This document shows, in pieces, positions 21,622 to 31,189 of a DNA stretch of 32,534 nucleotides; within the stretch, counting starts at the first letter, position 1; every line of letters begins with the position of its first letter. The notes under the pieces were generated by a model that did not search any database, was not told the origin of the DNA, and worked only from the letters and a program-made list of their open reading frames with translations. The position numbers were made by a program, and so were the translations under genes. The DNA lies in NCBI GenBank assembly GCA_964443275.1, contig CAYUCE010000019.1, positions 1-32,534 on the forward strand, given 5' to 3'. Origin of the DNA: CAYUCE01 sp964443275. GTDB lineage: Bacteria > Bipolaricaulota > Bipolaricaulia > CAYUCE01.

Positions 21622-23007
21622 ATGAAAAGATGTCCCAAATTAAAATTTAACCGACGAGAATTTTTGAAGGCGGGGGGATTTTTGATATTTTCCTTTTCCC
21701 AAAAGAGTCGTCCCGGGCCCAGCAAAGACTCATTTTTTCTTGAAAAATTTGATTCTGCATCCAACATAGTTCGGGAAACGGCCGGGGTATTTTTCCAAAA
21801 AGGCCCCCGCATTACGGAAAGCTACCCGCCGGGATCAGAATACCCGTTATGGTTTCTAAGCCTTTTACCTACCGATATAAGGCGCGGGTTGATCCATTGG
21901 GGAATGTCCATAGCGGTAGGCAAATCCTTTAAGAAACTTGATAATTTCAATTTTGCTCATCTTCCTAAGTGGTGTGTAAACCAATATCCAAACAGAAAAT
22001 ACAATGCTATAGTGATAGGCTCGCCCAACGGCGGAGCAGCTCATCTGGCCGGGCTGCTCAGGGCGCCTTTTTTGACCACCAGTTTCCTTTTGAGCATTAA
22101 AAATCGAATTGAGCCCGATGACATCCAAAGCTACTATAATTTCGGTAAAAAGGTGACTGAGAAAATATCCCCCCAAAACCCATGCTTTGAAATAATTAAC
22201 CACTATGATCCCATACATGATCGAGCAATAATAAAATCCGCCGATCTTATACGGCTAAAACTGACTGCTATTCAAAGCGTTTATAAAAACTTCATCAGCA
22301 AAAATCTTGCCGAAGATGGTAAACTTATCCTGGTTAACTGCCGGTATCCATGGCCCCAATACAAAATCTCCCACCGTCAGTACTTCCAAGTAGGGGGTTT
22401 GGGAGGAATAACTCCAGGTGAATTTTTATCCAAGTGGTCGCTGGATTTGCCAATAGAGAAAAGAGAAGAATCAGAATGGGGTTGTTCGTCCAAATTTGCG
22501 TCTTCCCTAAAGAAGTTTGCCCATGAAAACAATATTTCACTTATCGAACTAAACTTTGACCATCCGAAAGAATATAGCATGCTCGCTTATAAGACCTACA
22601 CCTTATGTGAAAACGTAAATAAAGACCAGATTCTAATGGATTGTTTCAGTTACCTAAATCCCTACACAAACATCTCCACCGGCTTGCCCGGGCTCTGGCT
22701 TCCTTACAATACTCAGGACAGCTTTCAATTTGCCAAAGAATTTTTAAATAATAAAGCTTTTAAAAAAGCCTATCTTACCCTCGCACCTTCCTATTCTCGA
22801 TGTCCAGATACCGCAAGTTTTGCTGATTGGGAAAGTCTATCCGCCACGGGAACCAAGCTGGAATTTCTAAATGTAAACCCTTCAACTTTCCCCGCCGATC
22901 CCCTCGCCCCATTTGCTTTTAAACGGAATATGAACAGATTAAGAAGTTTGTACAAAATTGCACCTCCACTTAAACTGAAAGTAAGCCAGCTTGAGAGCTT
23001 AGTTTAG
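21622..23007 (+). CDS. Tat-exported protein of unknown function
   Basis: A 461-residue protein I cannot place in a family. The N-terminus FNRREFLKAGGFLIFSFS (residues 9-26) is a good twin-arginine signal: RR-x-FLK followed by a short hydrophobic core. A folded, possibly cofactor-bearing protein is therefore expected outside the cytoplasmic membrane. The mature part has IVIGSPNGGAAHLAGLL near 135-150, conserved-looking aromatic stretches (LVNCRYPWPQYKI; GLPGLWLPYNTQD) and scattered Cys without a CxxC cluster. SPNGG has a hydrolase-like flavour, but no triad can be assigned. It starts 13 bp after the response regulator without a ribosome site and is presumably translated from the same transcript. 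Confidence 0.78.
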   Translation: MKRCPKLKFNRREFLKAGGFLIFSFSQKSRPGPSKDSFFLEKFDSASNIVRETAGVFFQKGPRITESYPPGSEYPLWFLSLLPTDIRRGLIHWGMSIAVGKSFKKLDNFNFAHLPKWCVNQYPNRKYNAIVIGSPNGGAAHLAGLLRAPFLTTSFLLSIKNRIEPDDIQSYYNFGKKVTEKISPQNPCFEIINHYDPIHDRAIIKSADLIRLKLTAIQSVYKNFISKNLAEDGKLILVNCRYPWPQYKISHRQYFQVGGLGGITPGEFLSKWSLDLPIEKREESEWGCSSKFASSLKKFAHENNISLIELNFDHPKEYSMLAYKTYTLCENVNKDQILMDCFSYLNPYTNISTGLPGLWLPYNTQDSFQFAKEFLNNKAFKKAYLTLAPSYSRCPDTASFADWESLSATGTKLEFLNVNPSTFPADPLAPFAFKRNMNRLRSLYKIAPPLKLKVSQLESLV

Positions 23008-23008
23008 C

Positions 23009-23206
23009 TAATCCAGAGAAAAGATTTACCCTTTTCATCCGCGCTATATCTCCTAGGGGAGAGAAAATTTTCTTCCTCGCTGCAAACTTTCCACTTTCAC
23101 TCGTCAAACAGATTCGCCAGCGTCAGAAAAATTTCTCTCCTCCGCTAAACAACCGAGAATTAGAATAGATTTACATATCTCAAGATGGAAATCTTTCTCT
23201 GGATTA
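23009..23206. repeat. 198-bp region of nested inverted repeats (MITE-like or structured RNA)
   Basis: The outer arms are 23009-23027 and 23189-23206, complementary except for one extra A. A second pair, 23058-23073 and 23125-23140, matches at 15 of 16 positions, and an inner CGCTG/CAGCG (23078-23082, 23118-23122) lies within. There is no coding frame of note. It follows the Tat-protein gene and precedes the DUF445 promoter. It could be a small non-autonomous element or a long folded 3' RNA. Confidence 0.55.
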
Positions 23207-23237
23207 ATATTACCAATATGAAATTCGCAATAATCAC

Positions 23238-23266
23238 TTGGCATATAATATGTATATTGATATCCT
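23238..23266 (+). promoter_or_regulatory. Probable promoter of the DUF445 gene
   Basis: TTGGCA (23238-23243), a 17-bp spacer and TATCCT (23261-23266). A perfect TATAAT also lies at 23244-23249 but has no fitting -35. The leader of about 18 nt contains the AAGCAGGTGA ribosome site. Confidence 0.45.
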
Positions 23267-23290
23267 AGATTACAGATGACAAGCAGGTGA

Positions 23291-24910
23291 ATGATGTTTT
23301 CACAACTACCTAAATACGTACTTTTTCTGATTCCTTTGATCAGTTCGCTAGTTGGTTATGTCACCAATTGGGTGGCCATAAAGATGCTCTTTCGCCCCTT
23401 GAAGGAGAAAAGAATCTTTGGAATTAGGATTCCTTTTACCCCCGGACTTATCCCCAGAAAGAGGATGGAACTTGCCCAATCCATCGGCCGATCGGTAGCA
23501 GAGCATCTGGTAACCAGAGAATCCGTGGCCCAGCGAATAGAAGATGACCAGGTTAAAGCCAAAATAGAACTTCTAGTTTACGACTGGACTCACAAACTTA
23601 TAAACCGAGATTTGGGGAGCTTGGATTCGCTAATTCTTGAGGATTTCCGAGCTGAGTGGGAAGAATTTTTAGAAAACTTACCCTCCAGAATTAACCACTG
23701 GATCTACAGGATTCTAAAAAGCAAACAGCTAAAAAACCTAATAAGGAACCATATCAGGGGAAAACTCGAAGAACTAGCTGAAGCCCCGATTAATGAAACG
23801 GTTCCCCGGAAACTACTAGATGAAATTCCATCCGCAATTACAGCCTCCATAAAATCGTTTACGGAAGGAAAGGAAGTGGAGGATAAAATTGAAGATTTTG
23901 TAAACAGGAAGGTAGAGGACATTTTAGAGGAGGACAAAAAACTAGATGCCTATATCCCGGAAGACTTGAAAGTTGCTATTTACGGAAAGCTGGAAGATTT
24001 GCTCCCCTTTATCCTGAATAGGTTGGTGGGGGTCTTGGAAGATGAGCAAGTCAGAAAGAGAATAAAGATCTACCTCTATGATCTGGTAGATAAATTAATT
24101 GAGGATACCTTTGATGAAAATTCAGTCTGGGATCAATTAAAGCTGGGACTGATGGAATCTTTGGTAATGAGCACCGAAGAAATTAAACTTAACATAGATA
24201 AAGGAGTGGACGAAGGTATACCGCAAGTCACCCAGGTCATCAAACAGCCCGAAGTCAAGCAAAGAATTTATGAATCCTTAGTAGCATCCGTAGATTCATT
24301 CCTTGAAAAAAAGGTATCCGAGCTTAATTTGAAGGATGAAACCGTAGATAAGGTAAAGGAAAACTCGGCTGCGGCGATTTTAGGGTTACTGAGAAGTAAG
24401 ATCGCTAGGGTTCACTTAAGCTCCTTTTTGGCCCAGAAGTTGATGCGTTATTCAAAGAAGTCACCCCAAGAAATTATGCCTAAACTTACCCAGAGAGGTC
24501 TGGAAGAAATCCCTGAAAGGGTAACCGAATATTTACTATCTTTTTTATGGGGAAAGTCCACCCGTCAAGATATATCCGATCTTATCTCCGGTCAGCTTCA
24601 AAAACTTGCCCACAAGCCCATCGGAAAGATCTCTGATTACATACCCGATAGCTTTGTCGAAAAAGGCCGTCAGAAAGCTACCCATTATTTGATCGAGCTT
24701 TTAAAGAGAGAGACGCCCAAAATAGTGGAAGCTATCAATATTTCAGATATGGTAAGTGAGAAGGTAGAAGAATTCTCTCCGCGCAATATGGAGAGACTGG
24801 TACTGGGAGTTACCGGAAATCAACTAAAAGCGATAACCTGGTTTGGAGCTATTCTGGGTTTTCTGATCGGCATTATCCAAATCGGAGTAATATTTTTGGG
24901 CCTGCGTTAA
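23291..24910 (+). CDS. DUF445 family membrane protein
   Basis: A 539-residue DUF445 protein (YheB/UPF0754-like). The N-terminal helix is followed by the family signature VGYVTNWVAIKMLFRPLKEK (about 21-40) and PFTPGLIPRKRMELAQSIG. A long helical, charged middle with repeated amphipathic segments follows. The C-terminal helix GAILGFLIGIIQIGVIFLG anchors the other end, so the middle probably bridges or lies along a membrane. Function unknown. CAGGTGA precedes two tandem ATGs. Its stop codon overlaps that of the convergent priA gene, with no terminator between. Confidence 0.92.
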   Translation: MMFSQLPKYVLFLIPLISSLVGYVTNWVAIKMLFRPLKEKRIFGIRIPFTPGLIPRKRMELAQSIGRSVAEHLVTRESVAQRIEDDQVKAKIELLVYDWTHKLINRDLGSLDSLILEDFRAEWEEFLENLPSRINHWIYRILKSKQLKNLIRNHIRGKLEELAEAPINETVPRKLLDEIPSAITASIKSFTEGKEVEDKIEDFVNRKVEDILEEDKKLDAYIPEDLKVAIYGKLEDLLPFILNRLVGVLEDEQVRKRIKIYLYDLVDKLIEDTFDENSVWDQLKLGLMESLVMSTEEIKLNIDKGVDEGIPQVTQVIKQPEVKQRIYESLVASVDSFLEKKVSELNLKDETVDKVKENSAAAILGLLRSKIARVHLSSFLAQKLMRYSKKSPQEIMPKLTQRGLEEIPERVTEYLLSFLWGKSTRQDISDLISGQLQKLAHKPIGKISDYIPDSFVEKGRQKATHYLIELLKRETPKIVEAINISDMVSEKVEEFSPRNMERLVLGVTGNQLKAITWFGAILGFLIGIIQIGVIFLGLR

Positions 24911-27078
24911 ATCGGTTCCACATTTACCCTAATCCCTTCCCGGCCGAATTTTTTTAGCACCTCTTTAACTGAATTACGCATTAACTCCAGATCAGGTCCC
25001 TTACAAAGCATCTGCCGGCGAAATTTCCCCCTCAGTTGATAGGGATAATCCTTTGCCGGTCCCAGGATTTGGAAATTACCACCCTCCAGATATTCACTTA
25101 TCTTTTGGGCTTTCTCTTTTACTCGATCTTCACTTTTCCCCTCTATTCTTAAAAGTATTAGCTTGGAGAAAGGGGGAAACTTTAGTTTTTCTCTTATTTT
25201 TATTTCTTGTTGATAGAAACTATCATAATCCTGCTCACTTCCAAATCTTACTGCGTAGTGCTGGGGATGATGGGTCTGAATGATTACCTCCCCCTTTTTA
25301 TGACCCCGTCCTGCTCGTCCGCAGGTGTGTGAGATTAGTTGATAAGTCCTCTCCCCGGATCTAAAATCCGGCATATAAAGCAAAGTGCCGCCGGCTATGA
25401 CTCCGGACAAAGTCACATTGGGAAAATCCAGCCCCACCGATATCATCTGAGTTCCCAAAAGGATATCGATTTCGCCTTTCCGAAACGCCTCTAAAATCTT
25501 TGAGTGATCCCCTCGCTTTACTCTGTCCGAGTCCATCCTCTCCACCGTAGCCAACGGAAATAGAGCCCTTACTTTCTGTTCCACCTGCTGAGTGCCCAAT
25601 CCCCAAAATTTAAGCTCTCTAGATCCACACTCCGGACAGGTAGTTACCGATATTTTCTTCCCACAGTAGTGACAAAGCATAGATCCTTGGTCCAAATGGT
25701 AGGTCAGTGGAACCTGGCAATCCGGACACTTTATAGGTTCCTGACAGTTCTTACAGAAAACATACGTTGAGAACCCGCGGCGGTTCAGGAAAAGGATTAT
25801 CTGCTCACCCCGGCTTAGTTTTTCTTTTATCTTGCTTTTCAACCGAGGGCTAAAAATTCCCGATTCATCATTCATATCAGCTATTTCAATAGAGGGGGGG
25901 CGTTTGCTAACCACCGGACTGGACATCCTAACAAGCTGGAATTTGCCCGTGATTGCCTGCCGGAAGGTTTCTATCATGGGAGTGGCCGATCCCATAAGCA
26001 CTGTAGCCTTCTCTATTTCGGCTCTTTTAAAAGCTACATCTCTTAAGTGATAACAAGGAGGGCGTTCGGCCTGTTTATAGGTCCTCTCATGTTCCTCATC
26101 GATCACTATTAGCTTGAGATTTTCAAAAGGGACAAATATAACTGATCTGACTCCAATGGCTATGCGAGCTTCTTTATTCTTTATCCTCCACCACTGGCCC
26201 GCTCTCTCTCTTTGGGTAAGCCCACTATGGTATATAGCTAATTGATGAGGAAACTGATTTCTAAAACGAGCAATTAGTTGAGGGGTCAAGGAAATTTCCG
26301 GTACCGCTATGATGACCTCCCCTCCCCGATCGAGGGCCGCCTGAGCTGCTTTTAAGTAAACTTGAGTTTTTCCACTTCCATTTACTCCAAATAATAATAA
26401 ATTTTGGCTTCCGGCCCTCTCAAAGCATTCAGTAACTTGATCCAAAGCGGACCTTTGATCATCCGATAGGCTTACTTCTTTGGGTTCTTCCTGGTAAGTA
26501 AAATTTGCTAGCTGATCAGCTTCTCGCCTCTCAATGGTCACTATCTCCTTCTCAATCAAGGCTCGAAGTGGACTTTTTGAACACCCTACCGCGGTCAGAA
26601 GATCCTTCTCTACCGGAGGCTTTTCATATGCTAGCAAGCTTTTCAAGATATTAACTTGCTGTGGAGCTTGTGAAGAGAGGTCTCCAATTAGTTCCACCAC
26701 TTTCTGTAAGCTTCCGTTAAGCTTTACATATTTTTCGAAATCTTTGGTTTTCCCGCCGGTAAGCCCACTAGGAATGAACCTTTTTAAAACTATCCCTAAG
26801 GGGGTGAGGTAATAATCGGAAATCCAGCGGGCCAGTGTAAGCAATTTTTCATTTACCGCCGGCTTTGGGGCCAGAATTTCGGCTATTTGCTCCAGCTTTC
26901 CCTTATAATTTGTTTCCTCCTTTATCTTGATTATAAATCCGGTTGACGTTCTTCCTGAAAATGGGACTCTAACCCTCGATCCGGCCGCTATATTGGCCCG
27001 CATGGAAGGTGGAATGTAATAATCATATAGTTTTCTTACCTTTGCGGTGACCGCTACTTGGGCGATTCTTTTTTCCAT
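24907..27078 (-). CDS. priA: Primosomal protein N', replication restart helicase PriA
   Basis: Superfamily 2 helicase that reloads the replisome at stalled forks. 723 residues is normal. The N-terminal DNA-binding domain covers about 1-105. Walker A is GVNGSGKT (usually GVTGSGKT), and the DEAH-box variant is IVIDEEHERTYKQ. Two zinc-binding Cys clusters are complete: CKNCQEPIKCPDC and LCHYCGKK...TCPECGS. GTQMISVGLDFPNVTL and GRAGRGHKKGEVIIQT are helicase C-terminal motifs. The AAGGAGGT ribosome site almost touches the ATG (one base between), and no later start fits better. It is divergent from rluD. Confidence 0.96.
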   Translation of the reverse strand: MEKRIAQVAVTAKVRKLYDYYIPPSMRANIAAGSRVRVPFSGRTSTGFIIKIKEETNYKGKLEQIAEILAPKPAVNEKLLTLARWISDYYLTPLGIVLKRFIPSGLTGGKTKDFEKYVKLNGSLQKVVELIGDLSSQAPQQVNILKSLLAYEKPPVEKDLLTAVGCSKSPLRALIEKEIVTIERREADQLANFTYQEEPKEVSLSDDQRSALDQVTECFERAGSQNLLLFGVNGSGKTQVYLKAAQAALDRGGEVIIAVPEISLTPQLIARFRNQFPHQLAIYHSGLTQRERAGQWWRIKNKEARIAIGVRSVIFVPFENLKLIVIDEEHERTYKQAERPPCYHLRDVAFKRAEIEKATVLMGSATPMIETFRQAITGKFQLVRMSSPVVSKRPPSIEIADMNDESGIFSPRLKSKIKEKLSRGEQIILFLNRRGFSTYVFCKNCQEPIKCPDCQVPLTYHLDQGSMLCHYCGKKISVTTCPECGSRELKFWGLGTQQVEQKVRALFPLATVERMDSDRVKRGDHSKILEAFRKGEIDILLGTQMISVGLDFPNVTLSGVIAGGTLLYMPDFRSGERTYQLISHTCGRAGRGHKKGEVIIQTHHPQHYAVRFGSEQDYDSFYQQEIKIREKLKFPPFSKLILLRIEGKSEDRVKEKAQKISEYLEGGNFQILGPAKDYPYQLRGKFRRQMLCKGPDLELMRNSVKEVLKKFGREGIRVNVEPI

Positions 27079-27163
27079 ACCTCCTTAAATCTATCAAACC
27101 CGTCCTTTGTTTCCAAAAGTGAATCTGTTTTGTCATAATTTAGATGCCAGAAAATGGGTTGAT

Positions 27164-27192
27164 TTGACAAATTTATATACCTTAAATAGTGA
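27164..27192 (+). promoter_or_regulatory. Possible promoter of the rluD gene
   Basis: A perfect TTGACA (27164-27169), a 17-bp spacer and a poor -10 TAGTGA (27187-27192). The leader would be about 40 nt. The -10 makes this uncertain. Confidence 0.35.
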
Positions 27193-27239
27193 TAAAGATT
27201 TTGTAAGGGCCTAAAAGACTTAACCCCGAGGTCCATTTG

Positions 27240-28154
27240 GTGTTTAATATGGAAAAAAGTTTTTCAGTAGATCAGGAAGATGCGGGAAAAAGGATAGACA
27301 AAGTAGTGGCCGAAAAAATACCCGGACTCTCCCGCAACCAATGTCAAAAGCTTATAAACGAAGGGGTGGTTTTAGTTAATGGAGAGAAGGTAAAGCCCAG
27401 CCAAGCCGTTAAGGCAAGGGACTGGGTGAAGATTAAAATCCCCCCTCAAAGCGAGAAAGTTAAGCCGCAGAATCTACCCCTGGACATAATTTATGAAGAC
27501 CAAGATATCATAGTGGTAAATAAACAAGCGGGTATGGTAGTACATCCAGGCCCGGGACATCCGGATAACACCTTGGTTAATGGACTCCTATACCATTGTC
27601 AGAGCCTAGCAAAGGTGGGAGAGCCATCACGGCCGGGAATTGTTCACCGATTGGACAAAGGAACCAGCGGGGTCATGGTAGTGGCCAAGACAAACCAATC
27701 CTACCAAAAGTTAGTCAAACAGTTTAAAGAACGGATGGTGTCCAAAACTTATTTCGCTATAGTCCACGGCGGTTTTGAAGAAAAGGAGGGGCTCATAGAT
27801 ATGCCCATTGGTCGGGACAGGATACACAGGAAAAAGATGACTGTAACTAGTAAAAACGGTAAACCATCAGTTACCGAATTCATAGTTAAAAAAGTGATTG
27901 ACGGGTATAGCTTGCTTGAGATAACCCCCGAGACGGGAAGGACCCATCAAATCAGAGTTCATCTGGCTAGAATAGGACATCCCATTTTAGGGGACTCAAA
28001 ATACGGCAGGAAAAGTGAAAAACTGGCCGTAGAAAGGTTTATGCTGCACGCAAGCTCAATTAAATTTAAACACCCCACCACCCGAAGAAAAGTGGAATTT
28101 AAAGCCCCTCTACCCTCTGATTTTAAACTTGCCCTAAATTCCTTATCCAAATGA
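27240..28154 (+). CDS. rluD: Pseudouridine synthase, RluD family
   Basis: rRNA pseudouridine synthase. An S4 RNA-binding domain (about 5-70: GKRIDKVVAEKIPGLSRNQC) is followed by the catalytic domain with IVHRLDKGTSGVMVVAKT. The catalytic Asp is D139 when counted from the GTG at 27240, the same number as in E. coli RluD. ETGRTHQIRVHLARIGHPILGD is the second signature. The family converts uridines of helix 69 in 23S rRNA. GAGGT lies 7 bases before the GTG, which is preferred over the TTG at 27237 and the ATG at 27249. It converges on the pgsA-like gene 10 bp away. Confidence 0.92.
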   Translation: MFNMEKSFSVDQEDAGKRIDKVVAEKIPGLSRNQCQKLINEGVVLVNGEKVKPSQAVKARDWVKIKIPPQSEKVKPQNLPLDIIYEDQDIIVVNKQAGMVVHPGPGHPDNTLVNGLLYHCQSLAKVGEPSRPGIVHRLDKGTSGVMVVAKTNQSYQKLVKQFKERMVSKTYFAIVHGGFEEKEGLIDMPIGRDRIHRKKMTVTSKNGKPSVTEFIVKKVIDGYSLLEITPETGRTHQIRVHLARIGHPILGDSKYGRKSEKLAVERFMLHASSIKFKHPTTRRKVEFKAPLPSDFKLALNSLSK

Positions 28155-28164
28155 GTTACCTCTC

Positions 28165-28680
28165 TTACCCCAGGGACCCACCTTTGATGGCTAGCCTAAA
28201 GTAATCCAGGGCGGATAGATAAGAAATAGCTATACCCACATATATTAATTCTCCGTAGAATGGAAGGGACAAAAAAGTAGCTCCTACCCCCAAGGCCAAA
28301 ACCACAGCAGCCATTTTACCTAAGTACCGAGCCGAAAAAATAGGTTTCTTCTCACTAAACAAAAATAAAGCCCCAAATAAGAGTCCCAACTGTTGCACGG
28401 CGAGAAGGATAAAAGGCCACCAGGAAAGTTCTATATTCTCTATCCAGGCAAAGGAAAACAGCAAAGCGTCTATTAACACCTTATCCGCAAATGGGTCCAC
28501 GAATTTCCCGAGTGCGGTGATTTCTCCCATTTTTCTGGCTAGGGCCCCATCAGCTAAGTCTCCGACCAAAAAAATCGCAAAGAAGGCCACGGAAAAATAA
28601 GTTCTTCCCAAAAAGAGGGCAACTAATATCAGGGGAATTAAAAGGGTGCGTGATAAAGTTATCCAATTGGCTAAAGTCAT
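28165..28680 (-). CDS. pgsA: CDP-alcohol phosphatidyltransferase, PgsA-like
   Basis: A 171-residue integral membrane enzyme of the CDP-alcohol phosphotransferase family. The signature DxxDGxxARxxxxxxxxGxxxDxxxD is complete in DLADGALARKMGEITALGKF and VDPFADK (about 40-66). Three to four further hydrophobic segments follow. The start MTLANWITLSRTLLIPLILV is typical of PgsA (CDP-diacylglycerol-glycerol-3-phosphate phosphatidyltransferase), making phosphatidylglycerolphosphate the probable product. The length is slightly short but complete. It lies 44 bp downstream of the LonB-like gene and may share its transcript; a GAGGT lies 12 bases before the ATG. Confidence 0.88.
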   Translation of the reverse strand: MTLANWITLSRTLLIPLILVALFLGRTYFSVAFFAIFLVGDLADGALARKMGEITALGKFVDPFADKVLIDALLFSFAWIENIELSWWPFILLAVQQLGLLFGALFLFSEKKPIFSARYLGKMAAVVLALGVGATFLSLPFYGELIYVGIAISYLSALDYFRLAIKGGSLG

Positions 28681-28724
28681 TTTGAAGGGAGACCTCGGAG
28701 GTAGCGGGGTTGTTTAGTTTATAC

Positions 28725-31136
28725 CTATTCCCCTTTTTCTCCTCCAAATTCCTTTAATTTCTCGCTTATGGTTCGTAATGTCTGATCCACCTTGGCAAAC
28801 AAGCTACCTTTCTCGTACTGGCCATCCACGAATTTGCCAACCTTCATCCCGGTTAATATTTCAACCCCTTCTGCCACTGTAGAAACCGGCCAAATATGAA
28901 AATCCCCCCGCTCGACGGCATCTACTACCTCTTGTTTTAGCATCAGATTATCCACGTTCTGATCGGGAATGATTACTCCTTGATCACCAGTGAATCCCTT
29001 AATTTCACAGGTCTTGTAAAACCCATAGATCTTCTCATTTACCCCACCAATAGGCTGTATTTCACCCTTTTGGTTTACCGAGCCGGTGATTGCCACTCCC
29101 TGTTTTATGGGCACCTCAGCCAAGCTAGACAGGATGGCGTATAATTCGGTACTAGAGGCACTATCTCCGTCAATCTTGGAATAACTTTGTTCAAAAGCAA
29201 TAGAAGCGGATAAAGATAACGGCTTGTCGTAAGCAAACTTTTTCCCCAGATATCCCTTTAAGATCATGATCCCTTTGGTATGGACCTTCCCACTCAGGTC
29301 GGCTTCTCTTTCGATATTGATTACCCCTTCTTTACCCGTATAGACGTTGGCGGTAATCCGGGAAGGTTTGCCGAATGCGAAATCTCCCAAATGGATATAG
29401 GAAAGTCCGTTTACTTGACCTACCTTGGCTCCTTCTGTATCCACCAAAATTTGATTTCTTTCGATCATCTCCTGTATCTTCTCCTCTATCCGGTTGGCCC
29501 GGTAATCCTGCTCCTGCATTGCCTTATCTACATGCTCAGCCTCTACATAGTTAGAGTTGCCTTGTTTTGCCCAGAAACTTGCTTCCTGGATTATGGTCAT
29601 ACAATCGCTAAACCTGGCCGATAATTTCTTTTGATCACCTGAACATTCACTAGAGTAATCCACGATCCTAGCTACCCCTGACCGATGGAAGGAAAGCAGA
29701 CTTGGGTCTTCATCACACCTGGCCCTGATGAAGGAAGCAAATTTATCCAGGTAGGTATCCTTCCTATCCATTTCGTAATCAAAGTCGCTTTTTACGGTAA
29801 ACAGTTTCTTAAAATCTTCCTCGTATCTTTGCAGCAAGTTATATATTCGCCGGTTGCCGATAATAATAACCTTGGCATCCAGGGGTACGGGTTCTGGTTT
29901 CAAACTTTCCGTAGCTGAGTAGCCCATCATATGAGAGGGATCCTCAATTCTTATCTCCCCGGACTTAATAGCTATCTTCAAAGCCTCCCAAGAGATCCCA
30001 TACTTAAATAAATTATTGGCGTTTAGCACTAGGTAACCACCATTGGCCTCATGGAGCGATCCGGACTTTATCATGGTGAAATCGGCGGTCATTAGCCCAA
30101 ACTGAACCCGCCGCTCTACCTTTCCAAATAGGTTGTAATAAGTGGCATTGTCCTGAACTATCACCGGGGCTCCCTCACTCTTGCTGTTATCCACTACTAC
30201 ATTTACATCGTATTTTTTAAATGAATCTCCTCCCATAGAAGCCATTTGTAATTTCTGAAGCTGCTGCTGCAACTGCTGTTGGTTGCCTCCTGATTGAAAA
30301 TCACTCACGTTCTCCAATAAGTCCTTCTTCACCGATTGTAAGTAATTAATCACCTTAGAATAATTACTATATTTCTCTTTTAGTTGATTTACCTTGGGTT
30401 CCACCACAAAGGAAGCTGCTTCTCTGGTTACTTTCTCGGTCTCCTTTGACCTCTCCTCCTCGATGTCTCCCACTTCTTGGATTATACCTTGTATCCTTTC
30501 CTGTAGTTCCTTTTGTTTTTGCTCTATTTCCTCCTTTTCCTGATCGGAGAGCTGCTGGTAAGTATCCTGATCCACAGGTTCTCCATCTACCAGAGGAATG
30601 GTCTTTATGCCAATAGGAGTGCGTTGAAGGGAAAATCCCCTCTTTTCTGCAACCTGTTCTAATTTAGTAAACAATTGGTTTTTTTGTTGATTGTACTTTT
30701 CATCAATCTCCTTCTTCCTAGCTTTGTAGGCATCGGATTCCAAAGCCTCTGGAATGTCCTCTTTTAGCATCTCTACTAACTTCTTCATGTCCTCTTTCAA
30801 GGTAACCGCCATCCCAGGAGCTAACCTAAGATAGTGGGGAGTATAAGGATCGTCAAAATTATGCACATAACAAAGATCAGGGGGTGTCTCTTCCGAGGAG
30901 CTTATCTGGTGCAAGAAATGTTCTACGGCGGACTTTTTTCCGGTTCCCGGAGCCCCTACTACATAGATGTTATATCTATTTTGCTCATCCTTTACTTGAA
31001 GGCCTAGCTTTAAAGCCTTCACCGCTCTATCTTGGCCGATTATTTCCCGTAGAGGTTTCACTTCTTCGGTAGTTTCAAAATCAAAACGATTAGGGTCACA
31101 AGTTTTTCTTAACTGATCAACCTGCAGTTCCTTCAT
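28725..31136 (-). CDS. ATP-dependent protease, LonB-like (COG1067)
   Basis: An 803-residue Lon-family protease of the LonB/COG1067 group. Residues 1-60 lead to GAPGTGKKSAVEHFL (Walker A). A long coiled-coil insertion with Gln/Glu runs (around 170-300) follows. The AAA core includes LVLNANNLFKYGISWEALK. The C-terminal proteolytic domain has Ser659 (DGDSASSTEL) and Lys702 (GGVNEKIYGF), 43 residues apart as in classical Lon. The ATG at 31136 is chosen because GGGAGGAG lies 8 bases before it; ATG 31142 is too close and TTG 31169 is upstream of the predicted transcript start. No LAN substrate-recognition domain is evident, as expected for this group. Confidence 0.93.
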   Translation of the reverse strand: MKELQVDQLRKTCDPNRFDFETTEEVKPLREIIGQDRAVKALKLGLQVKDEQNRYNIYVVGAPGTGKKSAVEHFLHQISSSEETPPDLCYVHNFDDPYTPHYLRLAPGMAVTLKEDMKKLVEMLKEDIPEALESDAYKARKKEIDEKYNQQKNQLFTKLEQVAEKRGFSLQRTPIGIKTIPLVDGEPVDQDTYQQLSDQEKEEIEQKQKELQERIQGIIQEVGDIEEERSKETEKVTREAASFVVEPKVNQLKEKYSNYSKVINYLQSVKKDLLENVSDFQSGGNQQQLQQQLQKLQMASMGGDSFKKYDVNVVVDNSKSEGAPVIVQDNATYYNLFGKVERRVQFGLMTADFTMIKSGSLHEANGGYLVLNANNLFKYGISWEALKIAIKSGEIRIEDPSHMMGYSATESLKPEPVPLDAKVIIIGNRRIYNLLQRYEEDFKKLFTVKSDFDYEMDRKDTYLDKFASFIRARCDEDPSLLSFHRSGVARIVDYSSECSGDQKKLSARFSDCMTIIQEASFWAKQGNSNYVEAEHVDKAMQEQDYRANRIEEKIQEMIERNQILVDTEGAKVGQVNGLSYIHLGDFAFGKPSRITANVYTGKEGVINIEREADLSGKVHTKGIMILKGYLGKKFAYDKPLSLSASIAFEQSYSKIDGDSASSTELYAILSSLAEVPIKQGVAITGSVNQKGEIQPIGGVNEKIYGFYKTCEIKGFTGDQGVIIPDQNVDNLMLKQEVVDAVERGDFHIWPVSTVAEGVEILTGMKVGKFVDGQYEKGSLFAKVDQTLRTISEKLKEFGGEKGE

Positions 31137-31161
31137 CCACATCTCCTCCCTTGGAGTATAG

Positions 31162-31189
31162 ATTATCAAAGCATTGTAGGACGCTGCAA
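31162..31189 (-). promoter_or_regulatory. Promoter of the lonB-like gene
   Basis: On the minus strand TTGCAG (31184-31189), a 16-bp spacer and GATAAT (31162-31167). The transcript would begin near 31155, about 20 nt before the ATG and just ahead of the ribosome site. The rest of 31190-31370 shows nothing I can name. Confidence 0.5.

Noticed and set aside
31137..31169. Longer LonB-like protein from the TTG at 31169
   Set aside because: The strong GGGAGGAG ribosome site lies inside this extension and points to the ATG at 31136; the TTG also precedes the likely transcript start.
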